Below, in pieces: positions 25,089-39,901 of a DNA stretch of 64,000 bases. The translations under genes and the position numbers were made by a program. Source of the DNA: Urophycis tenuis (taxonomy: Eukaryota; Chordata; Actinopteri; Gadiformes; Phycidae); assembly GCA_036785325.1 (NCBI GenBank), contig JAXIVH010000017.1, positions 684,735 to 748,734 of the forward strand, written 5' to 3'. A model generated the notes under the pieces. The model was not told the origin of the DNA, ran no database searches, and saw nothing but the letters and a program-made list of their open reading frames with translations. How positions within the stretch are numbered: the first letter of the stretch is position 1; each line of letters starts with the position of its first letter.

Positions 25089-28000
25089 CTGTAGGGAGAC
25101 AGGGGGGGGGGGGGAACACGTCACTTCATTAAGTCTTTTCTTTTTCTTTACCTCCTCTTTGGTCTGAAGCAGAGGAGCAAGGTTTGGCAGTTGAGCCAAG
25201 TACGGCTGTAATGAATCTGCCTCCAAAAAAACAAACAAAAACAATTTTAAACTTAGCCCCGAATGCATTCTTTTGTCAAATAGACAGCTGGGATGAGTTT
25301 AGATTAAACAGAACTTCAACATTCTGGTTCCAGTATCAGTGTTGTGAACATACACAAATATTTGTTAATCCATCTTAATTCATCCATCCATCCAATTTTT
25401 TTTTTGCCTTCATTTTAACATTGAGTTAAAGGAGACTGATATGAGACAGCAATAGAATCAGGGCATGGAACACACTACAGCACCACACTACAGTACATGT
25501 GATTAGAGCCATGTTAATACTGTAACCATTTCCTACAGTAAGTGCCCACAAGATGCCATTAGTGGCAATGACAACCACATGTGCTAAATGTAGTCGTTAA
25601 TGGTTCCTATGGCGGCAATTAATATAGCACTAAAGCTTACTTCTGTGGGGGCCATCTACTCTTACCAGAGTAGTATGAATACATGTACATGAATAAATCA
25701 ACATCGTCTGGGTTTTAGACCATAGTGCATGTCATTGTTTCACCTAGTGCGTTACCTCATTTCCTGTCATTGGCTGCGGACACAGGAACTTGTATTTCAA
25801 TAGGGCAATAGGGTATTTTAATAGGGCAAGAGGTGGTTCAGTGTCATTCCTCATTAATATAGGGAGAAAGGGTTGTAGGGTGCTTAGGATGTTTGAGACA
25901 TTTTTGGGTTCGAGACCAAATGTCTGCAGTCTGCTGTCTCCAGGCATCCCATGCAACCAGATGTCTAAACTCTACCTGCTCATGAATACGCTGCTAAGTA
26001 ATGTAACCGTTCACTGTAGGTTGCTTTGGATGCAAATGGAAATGACTTTTTAGTGCCTTCTCGTGAGCTGGCTGTATTTAGAGGATTTGGCCACGACCAC
26101 TTTAACCAACACACATGGTTCACTTCATGGTATCTCTGCATTTGGTTCCCCAGGGTAATCCATATTCAAAACCAACTTCCTCTTGCTGACCACAGTTAAC
26201 ACATATTCAACTCCTGAGAGTGCTTATGTAATCTAATTGCAAGATTGGCGCAAATATGGATCTGCTGTATGTCAGTGTGGACAGGATAGTGTATTGGGAA
26301 TGGGCACTCCCAGTTGAAATGTAATGGGTTTGACTCTGAATGGCCATAGTCTACCTGTAGGTATCTTTGAGTAATATGCCTCACCCTGCGTGCTCTTTAA
26401 CGACCTGCATCTGAATCCACTGTAGGAGGCTTTGGACATAACAGCAGAAAATCTAATTGGTAATTGTTTCAGTATGAGCTTCCCAAACTCCCCTGGGTGT
26501 GATGGAAATATCCCAATGCAATCTGAATTTGTGACATTGAAATCCTTTGTTATTTTACACCATGCACATGTAAATCCCATAGATTAGAAACCAAAGATGA
26601 GCCCAGTGACCCCTTCCCCTTTAAAGCCATGGCAGACACCCCATCAGTAGCCCGAGAACCATGGTGCGCAGGTCACACTCTGTTGGCCAGTGGAAATGGG
26701 TCTGTAGGAGCATATCTGGTGTCCAAGCATTCCAACACACTGACATTCCAGATGCCCAGGATTCCAGTGGGACATATGGATTTGGTCAGAGGCCGCACAA
26801 GCCCAAGAGAAAGGAACAAATGTGTTTGATTGAAAAATAATGGCTCACTTTGAACTGGGATCCCTGGATCCCTGAATCCCTGATCCCTGTTGTTGAAGTT
26901 TTGGAGGGTGAAGTGGGGACCATCTCACTGATATTTGGTGATGACAGTCATTATGACGGGAGCTAGGTGTATTGCTCAGAGATGCTGCTTACAGTTTGTG
27001 CAGATATTGGGGTTCAAGTCAACAGCCTCAAACATTCTAGCCTCAAGACTATCTCGGGGCTTTATCGTGAAAATCAAAATAGCACGTCAGTGAGAGAGAT
27101 TTAAAGGTTGTTCAAGTGGAATAAGCACGTGCCAATGTTGCAATAAATTGTGAGTAGATTTTAAGGTCATAAATATGAAACAGCCTTGAACCATTGAATG
27201 TTCTGGAACTCTTTCTTGGTTGTTTTCCGCCTATGCTGATCCTTGAAGTAATTTAGCACATGTGATGACAGAATTATAAAAGGATATAAAAACCCATAAA
27301 ATCCAGTTACATTGGGAAGAAAATATATCTTCTCAATCAGCAAGGCATTCCTTGCATGTCTGTTATTTATATCTTTGAATATTTTTTGACTCAATTCAAT
27401 TCTTTGGCCATTATTTCACATCAGTTCAGCCCAATTGGCACCAGGGTTTCTCCCTGACAGTTTGGACGGTGTAGGGTTAGAGGCAGTCAGATGTTCAGAT
27501 GTGGGCCTATGTAGTCCTTTAAGAATGTAAATCTGATGAGCGGTTATACAAAAAATAAACTTTACTGCTATGCACACATTAACCCATGGCGGGCACTCTC
27601 GCAGCTGAGTTGACATTAGCACAGGAATTTGGTCCAATGGGGCAAATGTTGTAGGGATTAGCAAAAACTAAAACCTACCTCAGAGTAACCTTAGTCGCCC
27701 AGTCATAGCAAAGCGTATTATTTCTCATAATACATTCATATTAGATCAGTCTCGACACTACAGTCAGATAGCATTACCCTGCTGGTTTGCCACCTGGTAC
27801 AAATCGACCACACTTCAGATGTATAATGCAGTTCAGATACCTCCATTGCTGCACATTGTATTTTGTATTTCCTGTAGGCCTATTAAATACTCTGTCTACT
27901 ACATCAATTCCTCATAAAGTAAATGGGACTGGCAAGAAACATCCTTCCAGCTGAAATACAGGCATTTCATGCATTGCCATTATCGAGAGCAGCTGAGGGT

Positions 28001-28344
28001 GTGAAGTATGATCGTTGACCGTCGCTTTTCTCCGAAGCACGTGTGTACAACGGCCTCACTTCACCTGAGACACCACGACACAAGGATCCTGTTTAATCCC
28101 CTTTGAATGAACATCTATAGAAATCAGACACACTTTAAAGACGCCAAGGTTCGCCTTGGCGTTATATTGATTTATACAAGAAGGCGATTAAAACGGTCAT
28201 AAAAAACAGATTAAAGCTAATCCTTGACAATGAAACACACATACATGACACACACGTGACCCGTTTTTTTTTTTTTCGGGTCCACATGGAGACGAGCGCT
28301 CTCTGCCCGTCCTCCACAGGAACAAGCCTGGCTAATTTGAACCG

Positions 28345-28382
28345 ACCACCACCACCACCACCACCATCACCACCACCACCAC
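28345..28382. repeat. (CCA)n microsatellite
   Basis: About twelve CCA units with one CAT interruption. Confidence 0.93.
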
Positions 28383-31300
28383 AGCATTACAAAGACTCAC
28401 ACACTTCACATATGCGCGCCCCACTCGGCGTATAATGTGGCAAAAGAGAATCTGTTTTCCATCGTTTTAAACGCAGGCCATTATGTGAGCCATCTCCTCA
28501 TCACATCCATTATGGGCAATCCACGCTGAAACCTCTCCTTTGGGGGGGACAGCGGCCAGACACAAACAATGCGATTTAATCACGCGCTGATAAGGAAATC
28601 GCTTTGAACGGATGTCAGAGAGCAGAGGGGAACTGAGAGAGAGAAGCATGCCGCGCATCCGCCTGGCGGAGAACAAATCCCTGCAGACATCCACGTGCCG
28701 CTCGCTCCGAAAGCGTGACGCTCCTCATTGAGAACACCGACGCCCTTCCTCAGAAAGTAGACGGTAAGGTAGAACAGGGCTTGGTTCTTTATGCGCAAAG
28801 CATAAAGAACCAAGCCCTGAAGACGAGCCCTGGTTTGTGGCTTGGCTGAGGCAGAGCAGGGATCCATCACCCCCCCCCCCATGGTCCCACAGACCAGAGC
28901 AGCCAGTCCTCATCTGGAAGAACAAGGAAACGAGTGTCACTTGTACAGACGGACAGATGGGCCCGCTGGTAGCGTGTCGGGAGCCAACGCGGGGGGGGAT
29001 GCTCGGCAGAACATTGTCGAGCACGGGGAGATACATCGGGGTGCCGGTCGGGTGTATGAGGCGGTGGTTTGTAGGGGAGGACAGCAGTGGGACAGACGGA
29101 GAGAGAGGGGGTGGGGGGGAGAACCACACGAACCACTTCAGTCAACGTCCATAAATCACGAGATGACGACTGCTCGCCGGTCTTGCGGCGGTTCCCTCGG
29201 GCCTGGCGCTCGCCAGAGACAGACTGTCTGATGTTCCATACACCTTTCAGCGGGTTGCGCAGCTGAGCACCGCCGTGCGTGCGTAGGTGCACGTGCGTAG
29301 GTGCACGTGCGTGCAGCGCTTTTGTGCCGCGTATAGAATTCCATCCGGCCACCAGCATGTTTTTAAATGATAGTATTAGCAATCATAGTTTTTTTGGAAT
29401 ATGTCCAGATCCCAAAATGGTCTATCCTGTTCTGTTGACAGGTGGAGTGCCAGTCGAATGTTGAGTCTAGAGGGCCAGGTTACCTCTGTGTGGGGGGGGG
29501 GGGGGACGAGGGTGATCATTTCTTTTAAATAGGCATTCCTTGAATTGCTTTGTATATTAAAATGTAATCAAACTTTGTAGGATCAAATTGCCGAAAAATG
29601 TACAACACGAAAAAAAAAAACCCCAGAGAGGATTGTTTTCAACCACAGTTAATGCCAATAATGTAATATGAATACAATGAGTGCTGTTCACATACATCTT
29701 GGTGCTTAATCGGATTAATAACAGCGGAGTTGAATTAACCAGTGGAGGAGGCCATAGTCAACCAGGAAGACCCTGGCACACACCGGTTCATCGTGGGTCA
29801 TTGAAATGGGAAACAGACAACAGAATGCTAACGCCTGCGACCAAACTGAGCTTTGAACTCACTTCACAAGCTTGTTCACAAGCCAGTAAATGGACACGCT
29901 GCTTTCCTGAGGACCCTTGTACCGATAGTGGATCCACCATATCAAACCCTAAAGGGGAATGCAAATACAAATCATATCTACATATCTAACAAAGTCTGCC
30001 CAGTATTGGTGTCATGTCTTAGTTGAATAAGGAATGCCATGTTTCGGTAGCTACTGTTTAGCCAACACCTGTAGAGCTCATCAGGACTACCAAATCTTAG
30101 CCAATGGTATTATAAACATATATTTGGAAAATGAGGTAGAGAGCAATGCACCATGGGATAGATTGCACGTTAGTGGGATGTACATGTAAGAAGAAGCCTT
30201 TGTGATGAACATGGTGCACTATATTCCCATAGATACAGTATTTTGCTATCACATATAGGAAGTAGAGTTACTTTGAAGTGCATTAACTAGTAACTATTGC
30301 AGTTACTTTGAAAAGTCTTTGAGTTAATAATACTGTCTGGAACAAGTTGAATCTAATGTGCCAAATCATTGGTGCATCTGCCCTTTCCAAATGCATAATC
30401 CTTTATGCCTAATTTCAAAATAAGGGCGCCGATTACCACATGAAAGGAAACCCGACTCGGCCTCTTAAACCAGGGGTTAGCTGTGGCCGGCGACTACAGA
30501 GAGGTAACCACAGGGGGAAACGATTAGCTGGGCCATCGCCCCACCATCAGTCGAAAGGTACCCCCAAGCTCTGTACCTCCTGACCTGGCCCAGCTCCAGC
30601 AGGCTAATCAGGGCACAAAACCGACCGTCTGCCCTGCCGTCCGCGAGCTGGCTCGTGTTACCGTAATGGGCCGGGATGGTCCAACAGATATCATAATTAT
30701 TCTGCTCGGGCCATTATGGGCCTCTGCATGGGGGAGGAGGTCCGCCTGAGAGGGAGCGATGATTAAGGACTTCCACCTGCCTCCGCTGGACCAAAAAGAG
30801 ATGGAGGAGAGGAAGACGGCTGGAAATAACTGCAGGTTGTGCACACAGGGGGTAGTTGTGTACACATACCCTCAGTCATCAACAGCGCTCTGAGTAAAGA
30901 ACAATCCATGGACTTTTAGTTGCCGGTCTCCAGCATTCCCACATAAGTGCACCTTTAACATGCTGTTGATGCACATGTTAAGATAAGGTTAAGAGCATTC
31001 TGTTGACTGTAGAGCGGGTTTCAACGGCAATAGTCTCTGCATAACGCAGCACAAATGTATTGACTGTGTGTGCGGAGCTTATCTGCGTAGCCTCTGACTT
31101 GTTTAAGCGTGCCTGTGGTCGCTAACAGCCCCCAAACAGGTATTTAACCCCACAAATGGATGTTGCAGAGCAGTGATATTCAGGCTTGTCAGCACAGCCA
31201 TAAGGCATAGGCCCTACAGAAAGGCTCGTGGCTTGGCAGGGATAGTCCCATAGTTTCTATAGCAAGTCCCTCATCTGAAAACACCAGGACATGTGCATCA

Positions 31301-33634
31301 TAGATCATCATATATCATGTGGAGTCACAATGAGACCCAATGATTCTGAACAGGACGTTGTTAAGAGTATGGAGATGAATCCCTTGGCACACTTTGGACA
31401 ATGAAGGCGCATGAAGGAAAAGCATGAGGAGGAGACTATTTAAATGTACATCCAGGTGTACATCTTACATTATGGCACTGATGGGCTTCCTTGTTCCAGG
31501 TAATTGAAACTGTTGATAAGCATCTCAACTAGTAGTATTAACCAGCAGTATTTTGTTCTTTTTGGTTTTTAAACAAAAAAAAAAGAGAAATAAAACAGTA
31601 AGCTTTAATGTTTCAAAAAATGGTCTAAAATATTTCACGATTTAAATGTATAAGGTCCAAATTGCAATTGGGATGGGGCCACACAGCCTGCCACGTTAAC
31701 ACTTTTCCTGTATTTTTCTCTATACTGTTTGCAGTGTAACCTAAACAAAACACTGGAGTCAACCTATGGCATTATGTCTGTCTGCTCTCAAGGGAGCCTG
31801 AAATCAGAATGAATTAAGCGTCAACATCTGAATAATACTCCTTCCTGTGGGACCCGAAAATTAGATTATTAGACATGGGAAAAAAATTGGTAGAATAATA
31901 TTTCATACAATGCCAAATATTTGAGCTGCAGTTAACGTCTTAAGACTTGCAGGACTTACAACAGCACAATATTACTACAACACCACAGTATTTCTTTAGT
32001 ATGTCTTCAACTTCCGACATGAGGCAATTCATGATAATATACAGTAAAAAAACACACATTATTTCTGCGTTTCCAGAAATGTCGTGCTGGAAGTCTTGTC
32101 CAGTAGCTGTTTGTCTGACAGCACCCTCTAACCGTGTCAAGTGCCATCACAGGATTTACACTGACTTTTTGATTCTGACCCCCATCCCCTAAACATGGTT
32201 TGTTACCTTCTCTGACAGAACATTTGTCAAGGCTCGCATCTGCTAACATCATCCTATGCAGGTTACTCTTTTTTTTTTCCTTTCTGAAAAACCCAGAGCC
32301 AACGATTAGGTCATTGTTCGAAATGTATACTTTTATAAGCCACACAGGTTTGGGAATGTGAGAGGAGGAAAAATAAGACAGTGCCTGTATTAACAAAGAA
32401 CATATTTTGTATCCAAGACTACAATCCATTTTGGTTGTATAGAATGAAACCAGCTTCTCACGGCCCAGACACTAGTGGCCTGAGGGGAAGACATTTAACA
32501 TCAAAATACTCACTGGAGACCGGCTTCGTATTCTGAAGTTGGAAAAACCAAGCCCATACAAATCCCTTCTGATCTGATTTGACAAGGCTGGTAAATAACG
32601 TTTGTTCTTTCTGAGGACAGTCTTAGTTTGTGTAGAATTGGCATTATTTGGTTTGGGAAAACATACAAAAATATAGTTCTACTTTCACTGGAAAAATCCT
32701 CATGAGTAATAATAATCATCATCATTTCCCACAACTGATAACTTATGTAGATATTTACCAGTTAGGAAATATGTATGTCAGCAAATGTAAAAATGTATGA
32801 TTCATGCAAGAAGCAATTACAAAAAGAAATGCCACTGCAAACAACAATCTTACATAACAGACACTGAACGCAAGCAGAACCGAATCCTTCTTGACACGAG
32901 CATTAGGTGAAACCCTCTCCTTTTCTAATTTCCCCTGAGGGAATATCGTGAAGCTTGACCTCCAGGGCATAAGCAATCACCCCTCTGGTATTATTCAACT
33001 TATTCCAAGACGTTCACTTTCTCCTGTTCATCGGTGCAGCCTCTTGTGATAAATGGCTTCTTCGTTCCTATAGAGTTGCTAGAGCTTTCAGCACACAAAA
33101 GGCGCTCAAATAAGGGGTTTCCTCCGGGACTGAGCAGGGGCATTACCTACAGGGACATATGCCCTCTTGGGCTGGGACGAGATTTAGGAGTCCACCAGTC
33201 AACACTTGCCTGATGTCTGCTCCGCAAGTCAAGCTTCGGGATATGAATCAAGAGCACGGAGCCAAAACAAGCTAGAGGAACCAGGGGAGAGAGAGGATAA
33301 CACGCCTTTGGGTTAAAACCGCCTGCTGTTTTCTGCAGCAATGAATGGCCCTAATTACATGGTTATGGGCATCTGTTGCTGGGAGCCCGGGCCATACATC
33401 AAAACAATGCAGATGTATGCGTGTCAGTCATCTATCACTATTTAGCTTTTTCAGATAACAGCCGAGTAGGGAGGGAAAAGTGACAACTAGGCGGCCTTGT
33501 GGTTGAAAGTGGTATAAGCATCCAGAGTCCAATCAGAAAATCCAGGTCTGACATGCTTAACCTAGAAATAATTCAAGATTCACAGCTATGTCTTGCAATA
33601 TTTGGCCTCATTGTCTTAATGTCTAGTCTATGGA

Positions 33635-33795
33635 ATGAATTCTGTACATACAAATCATTGGACAGTCTTTGAACACATCTGTACACTCATACCACTTTGT
33701 TCTCTGCGTTATACTGTATGTGGTTGCACTGTTCCTTCTTGTTGGATGCCAGACTGTATTTTGTTGTATTCGTACTCAATGACAATAAAGTGGTA
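33635..33795 (+). mobile_element. LINE 3' tail
   Basis: Sequence ending in actcaatgacaataaagtgg, preceded by a TTGCACTGTTCC-type 3' UTR. This matches the general form of fish non-LTR element tails. No coding part remains. Confidence 0.45.
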
Positions 33796-36183
33796 CTCAG
33801 CTAAACTTTCGGTTTGAAAAGTTAAAATTGGAAATAAAATCAACGTGAGACATTTCACACAAACCTTCCATTATGTTTAACAACTTTGGATGCAATCCAA
33901 CATGCATTTCTAGTAAAAACATGAAAAGGGACCATACAACTACGGAAGTATAATTAGATTCCAATCTGCTCTAAGTCTAACCTAGGCCCTTAATGGTCTG
34001 TATGCTTGTATTCTGAAAGCCAGCCCATTAAACATGAGACTTAGAAGACACAATCATGGCACTTACATTTAGCCCACATAAGCCTTTTCATGTTTGTTAA
34101 GTGACTCATGGGAATGCCAGGCTAATGCAAGATGACAATGTATAACGTAATTAATCGCATGTTCCTGACATGGCATTTGTTCGCTTATATTTCTTGTAAA
34201 TGACAGACCATGTACAGCTGCTCTCAGGGCAGTCTGAGAGCTTCATGTATTGTAAGACTTCAGGGGGGGAGACCTAAAAAGAACAAGGCTTGTTTTAACA
34301 GATGTGTTCTTGTCTACTTCACATGAACCCCCCCCCCCACTCATTCCTCACCAAGCGTGGGGTACAAGAGCACAATGCGCGGCCCCTCTGCTCTGGGGAC
34401 CAGGGCATACATCCAGACGTCTTCTCAAACTTCTCCGGCTCCTCTGCAGAACAGATGAGACTGGAGGTGAGAGGGCATGGCGAGACATGCAGGAGCACAT
34501 CTGGAGAAGTCAACGGGGACGGTCCCTAAAGATGGGCTTGGACCAGGTTCATAAACAGCACCTGTGCTACTCTCTGGATGGGGGTGGGGGGGGGGGGGGG
34601 GGGGGGGGGGGCAGCAGGAAACAGCCAGAGCAGTTCTATCACCATCCAACCATAGGTTCCTCGATGTCTGGCAGCAGGCCTCGCTCGGAGTGGCGTGTTC
34701 TACGGAGCCATTGAAACGTAGGAATGTGCTGTGTAATTATTTGTGACGACACGGCTATCATTGGAGATCTGATTGATTGCTTTTTCCTCGTCGCGTCGTC
34801 CGACCACCACCTTTCGGCTCGCCGTTCCAGTGCTCCGCAAGACGACGGCAGATGGAGAATGCGGCGGGTTTAATGTACAAACAGATGTTCGAAAGTCATT
34901 CCAAGTAACGCACCAGCGAGGGAAACTAAAAGCATGTGGCCTGAAAGCATGATGCTGCCTTAGGTGAAGAAAGGAAGTGAAAACAAAAATTTGGTATACA
35001 TTAGATGGGATCAACAGAGAGTAGGGTTTCAAACCCGGAGCCAAGCCGGGTTGTATGAAACATCTGAATCGGGCTGTAAAATTGGGCTGCTAAATTGGTT
35101 CTGGATGTAGGGTGGGGTATCGAGTCAAATTAATGTTTATCGTCTTTGAGCGGTATTGTAAAGTTGTGAAGTAAAGATACTGACACTGAGAAACCCAGTG
35201 TTGTTTTTGGTCCACGGTGCATTTGTTAATGATGCTTCGTTTCATCAAAAGTGACTTACAAGTGAGGCTGAGAACAACCAAAGCATACAACCAAATTGGA
35301 TAGTGTAAATGTTATGTTTGAAATGTGGAAGCAACATAGATTTTTAGTAGCATATGCCCCATAGCCACATAGATCTACTTAAATTTAATAACCTGCACTT
35401 TGTTGCAACATTGTTTTCCTCATACGTACACAATTGTACGGCGAACAGACAAACATCAGATCTGTGAATTCCTCCAGAGGTAATCCGCAGATAGTAATGT
35501 TGATCCAAGAAGATGAAGCCACTTTATTGGAATAGCATGAACAGCCGGGAGAAGAGTGTCACTGTTTGAAAGGCAGAGAAGAGCTCTCTGTTTGGGATCA
35601 TATGATTATGAACCGCTATGCCATAACCTGCACGATAAGCAAGGTTTTGGATTACAGCTATTACAAAGCTCTTCTCCTCGTGCTTGAGCATCAATATGCC
35701 TTTCAATTGAAGTATCTTATAATGATAATATGTTATGATAATACGATTAAAAGGAGTATTGTTCACATCTATACCGTTTCACCACGAAGGGCTGTGTGAG
35801 TCCGTTGAGTCTAATCTATGGAGTTATATTGCGTACCAATGACTTAATGTGTCATGGTACATTGTGACATGACTTAAGCTCTTTTATTGTGTTTACAGTA
35901 TACTGTTGTCCTGCAGCAAAACAGTTATTTATTTTAAGATTTGTAATACTTTTAAGGCATTTAGCAGATTAATTTATCCAGAGCAACCTTTTTCTCTTTT
36001 TTGATAAGGTTAGGGGGAGGATGCACACACCAAACAATGGAGTTCAAAAGCTAGAACGGTTCAGGTTAGGGTCAAGTACATTAACCCATATACTATCCTG
36101 CGCCATAATGGAGTTTAAAAAATAAAGTACAACCAAAGAACAAAGACAGCACGATCAACAAAGCACTATTCTTTCCAAACACA

Positions 36184-36217
36184 GGATGGATGGATGGATG
36201 GATGGATGGATGGATGG
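36184..36217. repeat. (GGAT)n microsatellite
   Basis: Eight to nine GGAT units in intron 1 of the collagen gene. Confidence 0.93.
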
Positions 36218-39004
36218 CACCATTTGCAGTATTTTGGCTGACCATCATGAGCCACACATCTCCATCCAGCTTGACCCGGGGTTAAGTCTGCCCAGTCTCG
36301 CAACCCAAGTGTGGTAGCTGAGGTCACCGTCATCTCAGCAGCTAGAGCAGACGCTGTAAGAAAACACCCCGGTTATACTGAGGGAGTCATTAAGGTGCTT
36401 GTAAAAAACCCTTGTAAACATTTTTACAAGGTGTGCCTGTCGACCTCGCACTGTCATGATCCAAACCCCGCATGACGCATGTTTTCACTCAGCTGGGGCT
36501 GGTTCGTCTTCAAAGGCTGTAGAGCTAAGGCAGGATTGACTGACACTTCTGATCCTTCCTTGCTTACGAGGACGGGGACAAGTGCTAATAAACCTTAAGA
36601 TGGCACGTGGGTGTGGGATGGACATTTATTTCAATGTTCAAAAGTTTGCCAAACTTGTAGAATGCATGCTGCAGTGCAGATATTGGCTTGGATACAGGTA
36701 GACTCGGTTACTCATGCCTGTCAACACCACAGATCACATCCTATGACATCACTCTTAATGAGCTTGACGGAGGCAGGCCTGCTCGTGAGAGTCAGGTATT
36801 CCGGTATTGACTTCAGACGTGGAGAATCAGGAAATCAAGGTGAATCCAAGAAGAAAGAACTGGAGAGAGAACCGCAGCTCTGCTGACCAACGGTGATGAT
36901 GAGAAAATAGAGTGTTGGGAGACCAAGAGCGAATCAAAACGCCAGGGCTGATTTCCATCAGTTCTGTAGCAATTATTTTTTAAGCAAAGGTTTACCGAAA
37001 TCAAAAGGCACCATTGTTCAGTTCGATTCAGCACCAAGTGCTGAATTGGGGTTCTCTGAGTTATAGTGCAGGCTTTGTAGCATAACATAAGTTTCTGTAT
37101 ATCATTTTCAAATCACAGGATAAACTAAAGTAAAAAATATATTAGCTCAACTATTCCTGCATTATGTAATCCAAAGCTGAGGAAGCATTTGAACCACAGG
37201 TAGAAAAAAAATGACATTGCTGTCACTATCTAAATGACGAAATACAAAAAAATCATGGATGTCATTATAATTTATTCAACACATGAATCACAAAAAAGCA
37301 TGTTTGTGTTGTGAAGGACCAGGGACACTGTTGTCAACACTGTAGATCCACAGTGCATACTTGGTTTGATGTCAGTATTGGGAGTGCAAATGAATGACAC
37401 ACCATGGCTGCAAATAGAGAGATCCTGCATGGAGCGGCGACAGACAAACAAGTCCAAATACTAAACAGGTTTGTGAAAACTGTTGGCAAACGCATCTTCC
37501 CCCATCGCCCTGGATGAGTTACGGATGTTTTTTGTTGCTCGAAGACTGTGTGTGTACACGTGGAATGTGCTCGTCAACTGCGCAGAACACAACTGTGGTT
37601 GGTGAGAGTAGCCGACAGAGCGGGGGTCTGTAGGTGAAGCCATATCTAGAATGCTGGCTGCATGGGACGGAAGCACCTTTCTCCATGTACATTAGTTTAC
37701 AGCGTTATGCTGGTTTACAATACCTTCCAACCTTGCAGCCAGGGGGCTTATTAAATGGATTTGTCCCTGGTTGCCAAGTTCATGAGCATTCACATAAAGA
37801 TGATTGATAGCAAAACCACACAGAATACCTATGGGTCGTTGAGATGTGTTGAACTCAAAGTAAAAGCATGCCTGAAAAAATAAATCTTTGTCCGCTGCAC
37901 CTAAACACAACTCTGCCCTTAACTTAACCGTTCCTTGTATAACAACCAAGCCTGTGCCATGTCTAACTCCAAAACATTGTTATCCTATTTAACCTAATAC
38001 CTATACTTAACCATGTCTGACCATGTCCCTAACACAAACCACCTGGAACCTAACAGGGGACCTAACAGCAAACATCCATGACATCTAAACCATGTAAGCG
38101 CATTATCTTTCTCTGTCCCACTTTTATCCACCCTCCTGCCTTTCCTTGTTTCACTCTGTATCCCCATCTCACACAAGCCCTCCAAATCTGTCTCACCATT
38201 CCTCGCTCCTTTTCTTTATTTCACTCCCATCCCCATCTCTCTCCTCGTATCCCCACGCCTCCTCCTCATCCCTCACACTGCTCCTCTACCTCCCCTTCTC
38301 CCTCGCTCTCACTTGGCATCGACCTCCCCTTATTCCCCCGTCTCCTTCACATGCAAACATGGCTCCAGGGGGGGGGGGGGGGGACTCCTCACACACACAC
38401 ACACATGCACCCAGAGCAGTTCAACTTAATGCTTGGGTCCTGGTTGGATGGGAGCGGACCAGCAGTCCAACTCGTGACAAACCAACTCTAACCAAGATTT
38501 CCCTGTGCTTGGCCTGGTGTACTGCTTGCTGTACGTTGCTTTCTCCAACTCTTGACACGCGGGACGAGGACATCCATACCAATCCATCACGTTAGAACAA
38601 ACAAGACTTTGCAAGTTTACAGGCCCTATAGCAGAGTCTTCTCACGTATGGTCGGTGGTTCAAATCATGGGGACAGGGGTCACACTGCATGCCACAGGGA
38701 AGACGACGGAAAACAAAAACTGTTATTAATTGCACTTGAGCCCCCCGGGGCTTGTTGGAGAGCATGGCTTCAGGTTGTCAAAAGCCTGTCACTTCTGTTA
38801 CTTGGTCCATTACAGCTGAGCTATCCATTAAGATAAAGATCTGCATTCAAACCAAAATGATGACATTTACAGACGGGTCATATTAATCTCAATAGAGCAG
38901 GTTCCTTATCTGTTTTGAGTGACAGAAATGAAGGACTTGAAACACTGGTTTAAGTCCAAGGGCTATACTTTATATACTTTATGAGGAGTATCCAGCCTGC
39001 CATT

Positions 39005-39165
39005 TAGATCAAAGTCAAAGTCAAAGTCAAGGTAGCTTTATTGTCAATTCCTTCACATGGCAAGACATGCAAAGGAATCGAGAGGATGTTTCTCACCCTC
39101 CCATGGTGAAACAGAAAAAGTGCACAGGCACAACATGCGGGACAGGACATTCCTAATAAGTGTCT
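39005..39165 (-). mobile_element. LINE 3' tail with (TTGACT)n terminus
   Basis: aaagtcaaagtcaaagtcaa followed by gctttattgtcaattcc, i.e. on the minus strand a GACAATAAAGC tail with a TTGACT terminal repeat. This is a common fish retroelement end. Confidence 0.55.
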
Positions 39166-39169
39166 CCTA

Positions 39170-39350
39170 AGTTTACTTGTGTTACAGTGGACTTTTCTGA
39201 GGTTACATTTGGGGAAGTACATTTAGGGCATTTAGCAGCCACTTTTATCCAAAGCGACTTACAAAGAGTACATTTGGTGAAACATTTAATTGCTGCTAAT
39301 ACAGTAAGAACACCAGTAAGATCACCAGAACAAGTTTCAAGTGCATGAGT
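39170..39350 (-). mobile_element. SINE/LINE-tail repeat, copy on minus strand
   Basis: Minus-strand sequence includes GAAACTTGTTCTGGTGA, TCTTACTGTATTAGCAGCAA and TGTAAGTCGCTTTGGATAAA. It matches the copy at 58400-58610 in the opposite orientation. The last block is the widespread fish SINE/LINE 3' tail. Confidence 0.7.
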
Positions 39351-39707
39351 GTATTGCCCCCAAATAAATGTATTTGTAACAAAAGATGAACATTTGTGAA
39401 ATTCATTCACATTCTGCAAAAAATAAATTATAATTGCAGAAAAATGTTAAACACACTGAATCAACCAGCATCAGTTAGCATAAATGATTATCCCTTTTAA
39501 AAAAGGACTACAGAAAGCTGGAAAACTACAAAACTAGCCGTCTTGGCAGCTGCACTGCATGTCACACTGGGAGCCTGACTAAAAGTGAACATGACTGGCA
39601 TGTTATGGACTAGGTGGACAGCCTGCAGCTCTGTTTATTTTCCCACCTGACGCACAGTGATGATGTCATTCAGGGTTCAGTGAGAAGCCACTTTGTCAAT
39701 GGAACAG

Positions 39708-39738
<31 letters not shown>

Positions 39739-39863
39739 ATCTGGCTAATAACAAAGGATACTAAAATGGTGTATACAGTGTAGAACAATATTCACCGTCA
39801 ATCATTAGTCAAGATATTTCGGCACGTATGCAGGTTATGCAGACACATGTGAATTTCTGTATA

Positions 39864-39901
<38 letters not shown>

